Assembly (NCBI GenBank): GCA_022495005.1
Contig: JAGYXB010000204.1
Span: 186,001-250,000, forward strand
Source of the DNA: Rhyacophila brunnea
Taxonomy: Eukaryota > Arthropoda > Insecta > Trichoptera > Rhyacophilidae
Direction: 5' to 3'
Length of the DNA: 64,000 bases
Made by a program: the position numbers and the translations under genes. Under the pieces are notes generated by a model, which did no database searches, was not told the DNA's origin, and saw only the letters and a program-made list of their open reading frames with translations. Below, piece after piece: positions 35,019 to 47,387 of this stretch (position 1 is its first letter; the number at the start of each line of letters is the position of its first letter).

Positions 35019-35213
35019 ATGAAAGAAGAGTGGTTTAAATGCTTCCACGATCTCTTTGAGAATTTTCAAAGCAAGGAACAAAATATTCAAAAAATAAAAG
35101 ATATGCCTTCCGCTAGAAATACAGTGAAAGACAGAATATCAAGATCTCAATTGTATTTTTTAAGCTATTTTAATCGAACTCTTAAAAACAATTTTTTTAG
35201 AAAAGTTTGAAAG
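35019..35213 (+). pseudogene. hAT transposase fragment
   Basis: The 63-residue frame contains MPSARNTVKDRI, a recognisable N-terminal-middle segment of hAT transposases related to Charlie/ZBED/GTF2IRD2-type proteins ('MP.SRNTVKDR'). It lacks the DDE core, BED finger and dimerisation domain. Position within the 33141-35314 hAT relic supports the reading. Confidence 0.6.
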
Positions 35214-35314
35214 ACTTCTTTTATCGCCATGAAAAACTGCTTGATACGTCAGACAGTCGAAAAATATTATTTGGGAAATCTTGGCACGCGTACGTAAAAA
35301 GGTCGCCATCCCTG

Positions 35315-36436
35315 AGCTATACTGTATTGTAGGTACCTACATCAAAATAATTATTATTACTATGTTCTTCAAAATAACCACGTATGTAATTTAGAAAATA
35401 GAATATATTTTAGAGTTTTCTTTTTTAGTTCACTTCAGTGATTCCAGACGGTTTTATGTATGGTTGAATGGGAGACTACGTAAAAATACATTTAGTGCGT
35501 TTGCCATTTTGAATAAGTATTTAATATTAAAGACGTCGGCCTGTTTTGATGTTTTGATGACTTGATAATATTGTGATTATGCATCTAAATGTTATAAATA
35601 ATTATCGCATATACTATTTTTTTATGTTTTTCCTGTTTTATCGCTTTTTTTTGTTTCAGTGCATCCCTAGAAAATAAATATCAAGGCAAACTAGTTTAAA
35701 TTTTGCATTTCAGCTCTTAACCAAAGACCTTAACGTTGCTTCTAGTAAATTAGTGGCGTCACGCTGCGAAGGAGAATGTCTTCTCAATCAGACTCGACAA
35801 GCTTGACTTGTAAAAATCCCGATTTGGTAAAATAATTTTCTGACAACGCTGCTTCTCACATAATTATACTTACGTATATGCCTTCTCAATATGAAAGTAG
35901 ATGAAGAAAAGGTTGAGCATTGAAAATATCCATGACCTAGATATGGGTAGGTACATAACATATTGATTTGAATAAATTTAATTATTCAAACATTTAAATG
36001 GAGAGCATTTCATAATGTCCTAAGTACCTATTTACAATTGAAACGTTGCATTGTATTATAGAATAATGTGAAATTGGGCGTGGTCTTTTATTTTTATTTA
36101 ACTGAACTATTATATTGTGAAATGCGCAGTAATATTATGACGGGCGCTTACGCTAATATGTATTGATAATATCGCTACGCCAGTCTACGCCGTAGAGCCC
36201 ATATAATTGTATTGGTGATACTGTTAACCGATACGTACTTATTGAAACACATACTAAACCAAAAAATCATGGATATCTAAATTTTATTATCTCCAAATAA
36301 TTCAGTATTTTGTCATCATTTTATTAGTGTATTTACACACAGAGCCGATGCGCATTAACGCCTTTAACCATTACGTACTTAGAGTAGAGTTTCCCAAAAA
36401 ACTACTGCCCCTTTAAGAGCACATTATCAATTAAAA
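35315..36436. other. No gene recognised
   Basis: AT-rich; no supported features. Confidence 0.45.
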
Positions 36437-36690
36437 TTTTTTTTTTTTTTTTTGACCATGTCCGATCCTAATAGGATCATATGGGCCTCTACAGAGTAGA
36501 GGTTTGTATTAACAGATTTTGTTTTTACGAGAAATGGATGTCAGCCACTTGCTCAACCTATTAGGTCCATACCCTGACTCATACACAAATTGAAAAACAA
36601 TATGTATACTTGCCAGACCCAGGATTCGAACCTGGGACCCACGGCGTGATAGTCCAACGCTTATGCCGCGCGGCCACCGTGCCAGCCAAT
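36437..36690 (-). mobile_element. SINE-A, full length, minus strand
   Basis: It begins on the plus strand with a T run (the poly-A tail of the minus-strand copy). Body words CCTATTAGGTCCATACCCTG and AACAAAATCTGTTAATACAA (complement) match 8957-9205, and it ends with the tRNA-like head (GGATTCGAACCTGGGACC as the complementary B-box; CCGCGCGGC). It is the best-preserved copy here together with 8957-9205. Confidence 0.8.
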
Positions 36691-37019
36691 AAAATATGAT
36701 GTCGGTTATTACACAAGCAAAACTTATCATCACTCAAAACACATCAAATTATAAATTCCGGAGAAAAACAAGACAGTATTCATACGTCACGTGTAGGTGA
36801 GTTAGCGACTCCCTATCGTCATTTAACGGCGCCGTGCTATCCCCTTGGATATCAGCGTCTATCAAGATTAAGATTGTCCCACTTTGGGAATCACTGATTC
36901 AGAGTGACATACAACAATATTTATGAAAACTGTGATAAAAAGTTATACCGCGGTATATTTTCCATTTTCAAATTCAATGTTGACTTACATACTTAATTAC
37001 TACGTATAAATGGGCTACA

Positions 37020-37106
37020 ACGTAATCCGCGACCCTCTTTGTCCAGTCCGTAACGCGCTGGGCTTTCATCCAGGGGCTCCTGGTTATGATTCCCGGTGTA
37101 GTCACA
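37020..37106 (+). pseudogene. tRNA-Glu(TTC)-like pseudogene or SINE head
   Basis: GTCCAGTCCGTAACGCGCTG, then GGCTTTCATCCAGG (anticodon TTC) and CTCCTGG-GATTCCCGG resemble tRNA-Glu. There is an extra G in the anticodon stem, an AT insertion in the T-loop, and no matching acceptor stem. It is non-functional. Confidence 0.5.
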
Positions 37107-39234
37107 TTATATTTATATGATTTTCTCAAAGCCTGTGTGTTTTGGTGATTATTTCACTACACTACTGTCATTAGGCCTCATGGCATGTTGTAGTGTCAAT
37201 TATTTTATTTACATAATTTAAAACATATGTCCCCTTAGTTCTAACTTGTCGTAATTTGCGATTTATTAGTTTTGAATTATTTCAGTTAGATTGCACAAGA
37301 GTGTCGCCGATGGATCAAAATAAAGCAATGCCTACTGAATATAGACTAACATTACATTATTATAATAACTGGAGCAATACAAATCAATTTCACCTTACAG
37401 CAATTTATAAATGGGTGGACTATAATATTATGTATCGGTGTATATGTTGTATATTATACATGGTAATAGACAATCTCGTACATGATAATATTTTACTACG
37501 TGATTTGTGTCGATATTTTTGTTAATTATCTTAAATTTTAGTTCATGAGAGAAACATATATTTTTTATTATATATATACAAGTACTTAAAAGATTTCTGT
37601 CAATACGAGCTGTAATTGGTACTTGTCAGATAATTATGAAAGTAGATATGTAACTAATCATTATAATAACACTATTCAGCACAGCCGTACTAAATTATAA
37701 ATGATTGATGAAATAATAAGCAGATAATTTACCATTATGATAAAAAAACAGTGAAATACTACCAATAAAGGAATAATAAATTGTTTTAAATCACTCTTAA
37801 TATTTTAAAATTACTTCCTCTGGAATTTTTCACTTTATTAAATACCTACGAATTTTATTAAAAATGACACGCATATCTGCAATTATTATTTTATTATTCT
37901 TTGTTTCATTTCTTATAAAGACGACAAACGAATGTTTAGATAATTAGGACTTGTGCTATTTTATTATTTATCTACTTTAATGGAGGTGAAGCATTAAATT
38001 AAACTGTTATAGGCAGGGCTGGTTAAACACACGCAAATACAATATTCAATTATTGTTTATTTAGATAACAAATTTTCATCCGCATATCTGTCTTTTAAAT
38101 GATTATATATTAAATAGATTATGTGTATTTCTGAGTTTTTTTTCCAAATTACGTATGTTCAATAAAGAATGTTACATTATCAAATCTTGTAAATTATTGG
38201 TTGATTAAAAAAAGTTTATTAATACGTACACAGAAAAAATACAGTTTAGCTCTTGTTTTAAATCTTACAGTTTATAACTATAGCATAACTGCAGTACAGT
38301 AGGTATTATAATTCACGGTTTATTACAAAAACGAATGTACCATGCAAAAAAATAAATAAGCATTTACTGTTAACATGCTTATATGGTTTCTATGCGTGAT
38401 CAATAATAAACTAAATAATTGTAAAGACGAATTGCAAATATACAATATACCAACCAGTATGCCATGGATTTTTAAACTTGATGGTCATTCTACAGTCCCG
38501 AGACATAAGTATTGTAATCGTATGTAATGCTATCCGATGTTACATTCTATCGAAATTGGTATACATAGTCAAAATCTATGTGTTAAAGGAATGATAAGAA
38601 TCTGAATGTTGTATGCATTCAAGATGTGGCTAATCAACGTATAATTAGGACTAATCATTTTACCATTGAGGAGGTTTAAATATGAGCGATTAAAGAATGT
38701 ACAGGAAAGAAAGAGAGCAACAGAGACGTAGGAATAAAGATTATTTTGGCTACGCAATATCCGTAAATAGTTCAACGTGCAAAACGTTGGTGATAAGATA
38801 CAACTGGTCTAGTAGAGGTACTGCAATTTGGTCACCAACCTTAAAAATAGAAAACAGTGCCAAGAGAAAAGAAGATTATCTCGATGACTAGTGGAGAAAA
38901 GATAAGGCGTTGGAAATATCCAAAACCCTGGATTCAGATGCATACTTAAGTCGTCCGCAATTTAAATATTATAAATAAGTAACCAAATTTAATTAAAAGC
39001 GCTACGAATGTCAGACAAGGCAGTATGAAGGTGATCGCTGGTAACAAAAAAAAAATGCGAAAGAGAAGGAATTCGTATCCTTCGACATTTTACTGCTTGA
39101 CTTTTTTAACTTTACCAAAAAACTGTCATTCATTTATTTTTTAGTATTAATATTATATTTTTATTGTTTACAGAAACCAATCATGTAATTGTAATGATTT
39201 TATGAAAGTTCCTGTCTCTACACGTCGATTTGAC
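37107..39234. other. No gene recognised
   Basis: About 2.1 kb of AT-rich DNA with chance frames only. Confidence 0.5.
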
Positions 39235-39238
39235 TTAA

Positions 39239-39585
39239 GGCCATACCTCAAAAAGATCGTCACTAGGCGATGCGCGGTTTGCGGGTCGCGGGTGCAAATG
39301 AGGCATGTCAAACCAAATATTATTTGTCTTATAAATCCAACATGTCTCCATTTAATGTTCTTTTTATTGTTTTATCAGTGACAATAATAATATATTCATT
39401 GACATGTTTTCTTTTTAAAGTAAATGGGTAACGTTTTAAGTCATCTTTTCACGATTTAAGAATTATTACGGCCGTCGCCATCACGAAGCAAAATGACGTG
39501 TTTCCAGCTCTACATTCTCTCTCTAAATGGGAGCGAGTGCAAAATTTCGTCGCGCCTATGGTTGCAAATTATTTGCCATTTCAAC
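39239..39585. mobile_element. TTAA MITE, copy 2 (right end lost)
   Basis: After TTAA at 39235-39238 it reads GGCCATACCTCAAAAAGATC, GGCGATGCGCGG, GGGTCGCGGGTGCAAATGA and so on to TTATTTGCCATTTCA, colinear with 2906-3270. The right terminus is missing and the sequence runs straight into a foldback-family arm. Confidence 0.65.
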
Positions 39586-40120
39586 GTAGGTCAAAATAGA
39601 GTTTTATGGTATTTTCAGAGCATAGGCCTGGACATTCCTTAAACGTTGTAGATGCATCTATTTTTATAATTTTGAAGCCTTATTATCCTTTATATTTATT
39701 TTAAACAATTGATGACTGCATAAAGTATTTTTATTACATAAAATAGTATTCTTTTAAGCCTCTCGATCTAATGTTTTGGATATATTTCAGTACATCCGTG
39801 TGCAGTGGTGTAACGATTTTTTAGGTTTATTAATTTTTAAACGCATTTATAAAACCATTAGTAAAATTGTTGTTAATATTATAAAGTGAAATATTTACGA
39901 TAAAAAAAAATATTTATGATCTCTGTGATCCCAAATTTCACAAGAATTAGGCATTTTATTATTTAAAAAATGGGCACGATTAACTCATTTGAAGATAATT
40001 CTAAAAATACTTATTATTAGCTATGTCTTTAACCATTCAAATGTGATAAAACATCTTACGAATATTGATTGTTTTATAATAATTATTGAAATACGCCATT
40101 TCCATTGGCATTTCATTCCA
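39586..40120. mobile_element. Foldback-family arm, copy 3 (partial)
   Basis: Colinear with the left arm at about 33480-34035 (TAGGTCAAAAT-GAGTTTT, CTTAAACGTTGTAGAT, TTTGAAGCCTTATTATCC, GAAATACGCCATTTC). The outer GGGGGG end and the second arm are absent. Confidence 0.65.
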
Positions 40121-42677
40121 GTTCGTGGTCACTATGGATGTCTGCACCTCTATATTATATATCGCACGTCTAGCAGTTCATGCCGATACTTTGATTTGCT
40201 TATTAATTTACGAATAAAATATGCCTGCAAAAATCTCGCGGTAGCATTGCACTTTGCTACTATGAAACTAACTACGCTCGACCTAACTTCGAGCGATTAC
40301 TGTCAAATCGATTGAAAAATAATATCTGAATTTAACATATTATTGTGTTAAAAATGTGTAACCCTGCAATCAGTAGGCACACGTATGGGATGATTGTGCT
40401 AATGTGTGCACTCACTCACATCACTCTGATATAATTTGAGATAACATGACGTTTTTGTTAAGGCTAACATGATGTGATGGAATATGACCGGCCGGTGAAT
40501 TATTAATTTACTAAATTATCTGTGTCGAATATGTTTAGTTAGTTAGAAACGCGGGTTATTGCGTAGGTGTGAAATCAGTGGCGTTCGTATTATACTCTGT
40601 CACGAAGTCGGTATGAGAATAAAATTTGTGTCCTACCAATGGATGGAATATTACTTTTTTCATTTCGTATTACTTTAATAGTTTTACCATGCGTTTATAT
40701 ATAAAATAAATACAGTAAGTTACCTAGTGCTAAATACAACGAATATTCAAAGAGAATCCACAAATAAATTCAAGTAATATACTAAAAGGTTTCTTTCAAG
40801 TATTACGTAACTATATTAAATATCGTAACACCAGCTCTAACTTGTTTTAATGCGCTTTATTATTTTTGAGTTAATTGAGAGTTTTAATATATTCTAAGTT
40901 GGTATAAACGTCGGAGTATAATAATTCTGGGTAAGTAAGACTTAAGCCGATTGATATGTTATGAAAATGCCTACTGAAGAGGATTCTACATACGGTTATG
41001 TTAACTGACGACAAAACTCAATTTTTCTTTCCAACAAGTTAGAAACGACACAATGATATTGAATGTAATCAATTTGTTAGAAAATACATTGAAGTTCCTA
41101 CCTTCTGATATGGAGGGGAATATGTCGAAGGGTTTGTTTTCGCTTTAATTAAAATAACGGATTCTGGTCAATTGAATATTATGTATAATTTTCTTTATTT
41201 CGTGGATGTTTTCAGGAGTAACCAAAACATAGATGAAAGTTTATCCAACACGTCTTGTCGAGACGACACGGGCACTTTGTCATTATTAGGGGTGAACAAT
41301 TTATTTATCGTATGCACTGGCTACGTCATGGTAACGTATTATTTCAAAATTAATATCGGCTAGTAGATACGCGCATTTTGGCGCGAAAAGAGGCGTATTT
41401 AGGTTTTAGGACATGGCAAGGTTTTCAACTACGAGACTCTGACTAAATGATACATTCTTCTATCGTTAACTAAGTGACAACATATATAATATGATTAAGA
41501 GTTTAATATAATATTTTATCCATAATTCTGGCGATTACAGGATTTTTTAGCATTATTTATCGTTATTAATTAGTATAACTACATAATATTTACAAACCAT
41601 TAGAAAGATTATTTTTAAGCACATCGATCCCAGAATGTACCTATATATTATTATTATATACATTAGAAATAATTGTAAAGACATATTTTTTATAAGGATT
41701 GGTTATTGATCCTGAGGGGAGTGAGAAGAATGTCGTACATGCCATGCTTTATAATGGTATTCGCATACTATTTAAACGTGTTCATTTTATAAGGTGGTGG
41801 CCTCATCCCGGGAATTCGGTATCGCTACTGGGTAATAACTAATAATAACTATTACTACTGCTACGGCAATGGCATTTATTTTAAAACGTAAATAATTAAA
41901 GCCAAATTAAAATGAATTAGTTTCACTTATTAAATACCTACAAAAATTTTAATTCTCTATACCAGTGGCGAAGCTTATTTTATATTTACTTGGTTTTGTA
42001 AAACTAATTTAATGCAATAATTAGCTAGACGATGTAATATGTGGATCGACTTGAAATCGTAACGTGTGAATCTAGTGACATCTTTAAATAGTATCTACGA
42101 ATCAGTAATCTTAAATTTGTCTTATATGACGATGATATTAATGTTACACTTTGGGGAAATAAGAAAGTTTCATATATTCCTATAAGTACGTTAATAATAT
42201 TTAAAACACACTGAACATATTCAGTTTGTTCTGAAAATTCCGGTTTTAGCCGAATATGCAAGAAGAAATTGGCGATCATCACTTGAAAGGTACTCTCTAC
42301 TGTAAGCATATTATACACACTGATTAATCTCAGTGTGTATGGTTACTCTTTTACACGAATATAATCGTTTACCTTTAATTAACATGCAGTCTTCACAGAC
42401 GGTCTCTACATTACTTTAGAGTTCCTACATAATAATTTATTATGATGATATAAAATACTGAAGCACGATTTAGCGACATTACGAAAAATACTATTTCTAG
42501 AGCTAATAAAAAACGTGGTAAAAATAGTTTGTATTCAAATGAATACATCATTGAACCATGAATTAAACAAAGTGTGTGACTTAATTTAATATGAATTAGT
42601 ACTACGAATAAAGTTCTAATCCTATTTTAAACAAATATATAAACTAGCAAACTCGCAACTTGCAAAATACTTTGGAT
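40121..42677. other. No gene recognised
   Basis: AT-rich, about 2.5 kb. A small perfect 9-bp hairpin (ACACACTGA...TCAGTGTGT) lies at about 42314-42337. No coding signal. Confidence 0.5.
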
Positions 42678-42720
42678 CAGTGTTTTCCAACCTTTTTATA
42701 CATGAGGACCGGTGAAAATA
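42678..42720. mobile_element. Solitary hAT-like terminus
   Basis: CAGTGTTTTCCAACCTTTTT followed by ATGAGGACCGG resembles hAT ends ('CAGTGTTTCCCAACCTTT'). No matching right end was recognised. Confidence 0.35.
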
Positions 42721-43275
42721 AGATAAATATTGAACGAACTGCTTTCTTAGAAATAAAAATTAATATTTATATAGAATTTTCTGTTGATCAAAGAGTTTTG
42801 ACAACTGCAGGGAGACTTATGAAATCTTTGTATAACAGCACTTGATGAAGATTTCTTAACATTTTCGTGTAACATGTTCGTATCTTTGCGTATTTTAATA
42901 ACACAGCTGTAAACTCTCGTATATAACCGCCATATTTGGTAGCCTGTTATCTGTCTGCCAATGTATTGAACAAACATTTTTTATGAGTATTCTCCAAAAT
43001 ATTCCAAATAATTATGCTTCAGCGTATTTGATTGACTATCTATGTATAATAATTAATCACTCTTGTCTTTTCAAACAGTTTTACCCAGGGATTAAAAAAA
43101 AAAAACAAAGGTGTCGGTAGGTACTCATTTTCTAGCCAAACTTCTTACCTACTAAAGAAAGTAATATTCAAATATCATTTAAAGCAACTTTTCCTATGCC
43201 ATGAAGCGCACAAAAAATTAAACAAATACAAATAAACAACTAAAGTTGTAAAAAATAAAATTGTTAAAACATATA
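42721..43275. other. No feature recognised
   Basis: AT-rich sequence, poly-A near 43095. Confidence 0.4.
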
Positions 43276-43923
43276 CAGTACTCTCTCAGTAATCCGCCAC
43301 CCCCAAAACCAGACATGTGTCCAATTAGTGAAAGTGGCGGATTATAGTGCATACATACAAAATATGGTCAAAATTAAAGCAGGTAGGTACCTACTTATTT
43401 CGTTAAATGTGTTTTTTGAGAAATTCCTACTAGCAAATTACGGTTTTATTTATAATCAAAATCAAGTATTTACTAAATTATACATAATATGTATAAACTA
43501 GGTAAGTTTATTAACTAAATATTAAACAGTAGGTAAATCACTTGACACAACCAGTTGTTCAGTGAGGCAAATATTCTTGAATGGTTTAGGATTTCTGGCT
43601 TTCCCTATGACCAAAAGCCTCATTTTGTGTATCCCGGTTGCATTGGACCACGGCATAATAAATTGTAATGCGGTCCTTGAGCACTTTCCTTCCTGGTACA
43701 TTACTTTATTCACGATAAACGTACGTTTTACGAAGGATAAGTTTCCAAAATAAACCCGTGTCATCTGCGTTGTATACTAATTGTACGCGGCGGACTACTG
43801 AAGTTGGCAATCGAATACCGGCGAAATATAGAGCTTTATTTTGAGCTTTCAACTAGTAAAAATAACTGCGGATCAAATAGTAGTTGTCGGATAATCGAGC
43901 GGCGGATTACTGAGAGTGTACTG
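43276..43923 (-). mobile_element. Internally deleted Tigger-type transposon
   Basis: TA at 43274-43275 and 43924-43925 flank 648 bp. The ends are CAGTACTCTCTCAGTAATCC and, read inward from the right, CAGTACACTCTCAGTAATCC, typical Tigger termini. A second subterminal pair (GTGGCGGATTA near 43343; GATAATCGAGC near 43890) is present. The interior holds only the middle of the transposase. Confidence 0.85.
43522..43764 (-). pseudogene. Tigger transposase middle fragment
   Basis: The frame includes NATGIHKMRLLVIGKARNPK and PFKN, matching the DDE_1 segment just before the catalytic centre in Tigger-like transposases ('NATGEHKL.PLVIGK...PR.FKN'). Both N-terminal DNA-binding domains and the catalytic Asp residues are missing because of the internal deletion. 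Confidence 0.75.
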
Positions 43924-43944
43924 TATTTGAATAAAAGTAGGTAT

Positions 43945-44705
43945 ATAGTGAGTGCCATGGCCCCCACATCATGATGCGGGACTCCAGTCCAAGATATTTG
44001 CCCCCTCTACCTATCACTAAGGTTAAAGGCAGTGTGACGCTCTATAGTAGAGTTTTTCAAATGGTGATCGAGCTAAAATTAAGGGTATTCAGTGTATCAA
44101 CAAACAATAACCAAAAAATGCAATTACAAACCACTTATTTTATTTTACAACGTTTTTATTAGCTCGTATTCTTATTTGTCCGGTGGTTCTTTGTCCGGTA
44201 CAAATCTTGCAATCGATTTTTAACTAACTTCCCGACTAGCTAGACATTTGAAACTTTTAGAATATATCAGAACACGATGCCAATGCATTTTTTTAATACT
44301 TTTAGCCATCTTTAAGTAAAATTGAATTCATTTTCAGTTGATTCTGTTTTGTATGAAAAGTTATTTCGACACCATTATTGGTTGCTAGGGGTCTGGGGTC
44401 CTAGCAACTAAATTATTAATATATACGTGCGTTACTATGGAAATCAATATGACATATCAAGTACAAAATTTTTTGATCGTTTAAGCTAGTCAAGTCAAGT
44501 TTATATGGTTCAACAGAATTTAAAAACGTTGTATATAAAAAGTTCTTTTTATCTTGTAATTATTTAAATGTTAATACGTCTTAAGGAAATTAGCGCTGCA
44601 AGCGATTTTTTCTTCGATTAGAGTAAGTTTGTGATGTGCGTTTATCTCACTTATCTGATCGATCCCCAGGCTAGAGCCTTGTCAGCCCCCCCTTTGTGGG
44701 GACCA
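43945..44705. repeat. Dispersed repeat X, copy 2
   Basis: Two blocks match 60690-61125: GCCATGGCCCCCACATC, TTAAAGGCAGTGTGA and TTTTTCAAATGGTG-TCGAG near 43960-44075, and TAGCGCTGCAAGCGATTTTT, TTTGTGATGTGCGTTTATCT and GCC-TGTCAGCCC near 44590-44700. The spacing differs between copies, so insertions or deletions have occurred. No recognised protein. Confidence 0.5.
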
Positions 44706-47267
44706 TGGTGATTTCCAAAGTTCAGTCCAACTCTCGTCTGGCAAATCGTCTCGATTCCTTTTCTTAGTGTTATAGTCTATGGCCGAATGTCTTCCACTGA
44801 GAAACCACTGATCTACGTATTTTGAAGGATCGAAAAGTGTCAAAGGCGAGTAGATACATTTGCGAAAATTTGAGTTCACATTCACTCCAAGAAATGATAA
44901 AACAATTCAATGCATATATCAAACGCGATAGTTTTTCAGGATATGTCTTTTCATATGAAATTATTTAGGAAAATTAACTTGTACTATGTAAGCGCGAATA
45001 TTGTTTCCTCTAATTGATTTTGGAATATTAAAATTACCGTGAAAAAAGGTGTCGGAAGGCCGTTCCACCGCGTTACATGACAAAAAAACCTGATTTTACC
45101 TATATTTTTATTCCTACTACAAATTCCGCAAAGTTTCCTACATATAAATCTGTAATGCGAATTATAAAATTACTTTAAGCATTAGTCACGGTACCTAGCT
45201 TTTCAGTTTCACTTTCATTTATTTAGGATTCGTCTTTATGTTTTCCAACATTTTGTTATTATGGTTTTAAAGATTTTTTTATTTCTACGATTTTTGAGTA
45301 ATTTATATTGACAGCTATTTAGGGCCAAAAACAATATTGAGAACGATACTTTCGGTATTAGGATAACGTTATTATTAAGTTAGATATTTGAATTATAATA
45401 TTTAATAATGTTACATGCAGGTATTTATTGGATTTATAAAAAAAAATAACGCATTGAATTAATTTAATTACCTGTTGCTTTATTTGATTATTTATCTCGA
45501 CATGTCAGCATTGTTAAGCAATATTTCGAGTCAACCTGCTATAATATACCATACAATACAAAATTCATAAAAAAATAATATAATAACCGTCAGTAAAAAA
45601 CCTCCATTTACATGAAAGCATTCATTATATTATTTGATTTAATGGGAGATTTATAATAAAATACATAGTTTTATTTGTCACAGAATGTCATCCGACTGAT
45701 TGTTTTTTTTCCACGAACCGTCAGCACCAGGAAAGATAAAAACAACAAAATAATATTAACTAAATATAAAGTTCAACAATGTGACCTAAAATTTCACAAT
45801 TTACATTAACTGTTTAAACGTGAGTCATAGCATTTAAATAGCGTCGTAATATTACGATGTACATTAACGAATTTTACAATGGAATAGATCCGCCGGATTA
45901 ATTACATCGCTCAAAATATAGCGAGAACATAATATTTATGTTTTGTTAAGTGAAGAGATATATTTTGAAAAAAAAATCGATTCATTGATTTTTTATTCAA
46001 TATTTGCAGTACTTATTTCATTATTGTTCATATATTATCTTTAAATATTATAATGTATAAATAAAAACAAAGTCATTCCACCAAGAATTGATATTGAACA
46101 CCATTAAAATAATTAATATATATATATTTAATTCGTCATTGACTGATTAAATGAATCTAACATTAATTAGTAATGCTTGTGTTTTTGATGAAAATATGTA
46201 CTTAGTCAATAATAGTGTGAAGTATGCTACGAATGAATCTGCACTGCAAAATGATTTACAGCTAATTTTACTTGTATTATAATATATAGTATATATTTTT
46301 TCTGCTTAGCTTTCATATAAGTATATATTAACACTATGTCTATATATATAGGGCTTTCTTAAACGTTTATGATAACGATTAATATTTATTACCAAAAACT
46401 TCGTGTCTTTATGGTACGTTTTTATATCAAGTTTATAAAATAAAGAGATGAATGTGAATTTGCAATACGCAATGCGATGCAAGTATAATTGTTTTAAAAC
46501 TACATAATATAATATGCAACATATTTGTACACCTCAATAAAATGGGCACGTTAGTAGAATCGGCCAACAGCACTCTCAATCTTTCGCACTATGCATCTTT
46601 ATTGCAATCTGTATTAATCTGTTTACGAAGTGAATGTTTGAGCTAAAGTCGAATTCACTATCAATTCAACATGTGTTTCTAATAGTAAAAATCGAAGTGT
46701 GGCCTAACCATAAGATATAATATTAAAACTAAATTTGTCAGTAAATTATATTTTTGCATTTGGAATTAAGTATACAGAATTTTTGTTACCTCTGCAAATA
46801 TACCCGAACTATTTTTTTATGGCTTAAGACCATTGTTTAGTACGGGAAGTAATGAAAATTATCTTGAAAGTTTTTATTTTCATCGAATATTCAAAGAAGT
46901 CCATGATTATATTATAAGGTTAACCAGGATTAAAAACCAACTGTAGTCTTGTGACTTCATTTTTAGCAACATGGACGTGAGGCCAGATTGGGTTAAATCG
47001 GTTCAATCGGCCCAAAACCGGGCTTTTTGTGTCATAATATATATCACGTACATTGAATACGCCTTCAATATTTGAGGACAATCGGCACGCGTGTGTCACT
47101 TGGTTTTATGGCCTAAAGTAATAAAGCAAACCCCGCTTCAAAACTTTAGTCCACGGCGACTGATTCTCGATCTTATTAATTATTCTGTTCTGTGGTGTCA
47201 ACTCATATCTTAAGTTTACGCATGTAAATACCTATGATATTCAGGGCCAAAAAAGCATACAGGTAAC
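44706..47267. other. No gene recognised
   Basis: About 2.5 kb of AT-rich DNA with nothing I can name. Confidence 0.5.
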
Positions 47268-47387
47268 CCTCATCGCCCCATCTCACCCCATCTCACCCCA
47301 TCTCACCCCATCCCACCCCATCCCACCCCATCCCACCCCATCCCACCCCATCCCACCCCATCCCACCCCATCCCACCCCATTCCACT
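47268..47387. repeat. 10-bp minisatellite
   Basis: Ten regular 10-mers occupy 47281-47380: three TCTCACCCCA, then seven TCCCACCCCA, with degenerate units at both edges (CATCGCCCCA; TTCCACTAGA). The variant order shows blockwise expansion. Confidence 0.95.

Larger units (their letters stand above)
33141..35314 (+). mobile_element. hAT transposon relic hosting a foldback element
   Basis: The ends CAGGGATGGCGAACCTATGG (33141) and GGTCGCCATCCCTG (to 35314) form hAT-type inverted repeats; the flanking octamers AGATGTAT and AGCTATAC match at 5 of 8 positions. Without the nested 1389-bp foldback and its duplicated TTAA the element is about 780 bp, a deletion derivative. Its left interior matches the relic at 1865-2090. 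Confidence 0.7.
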
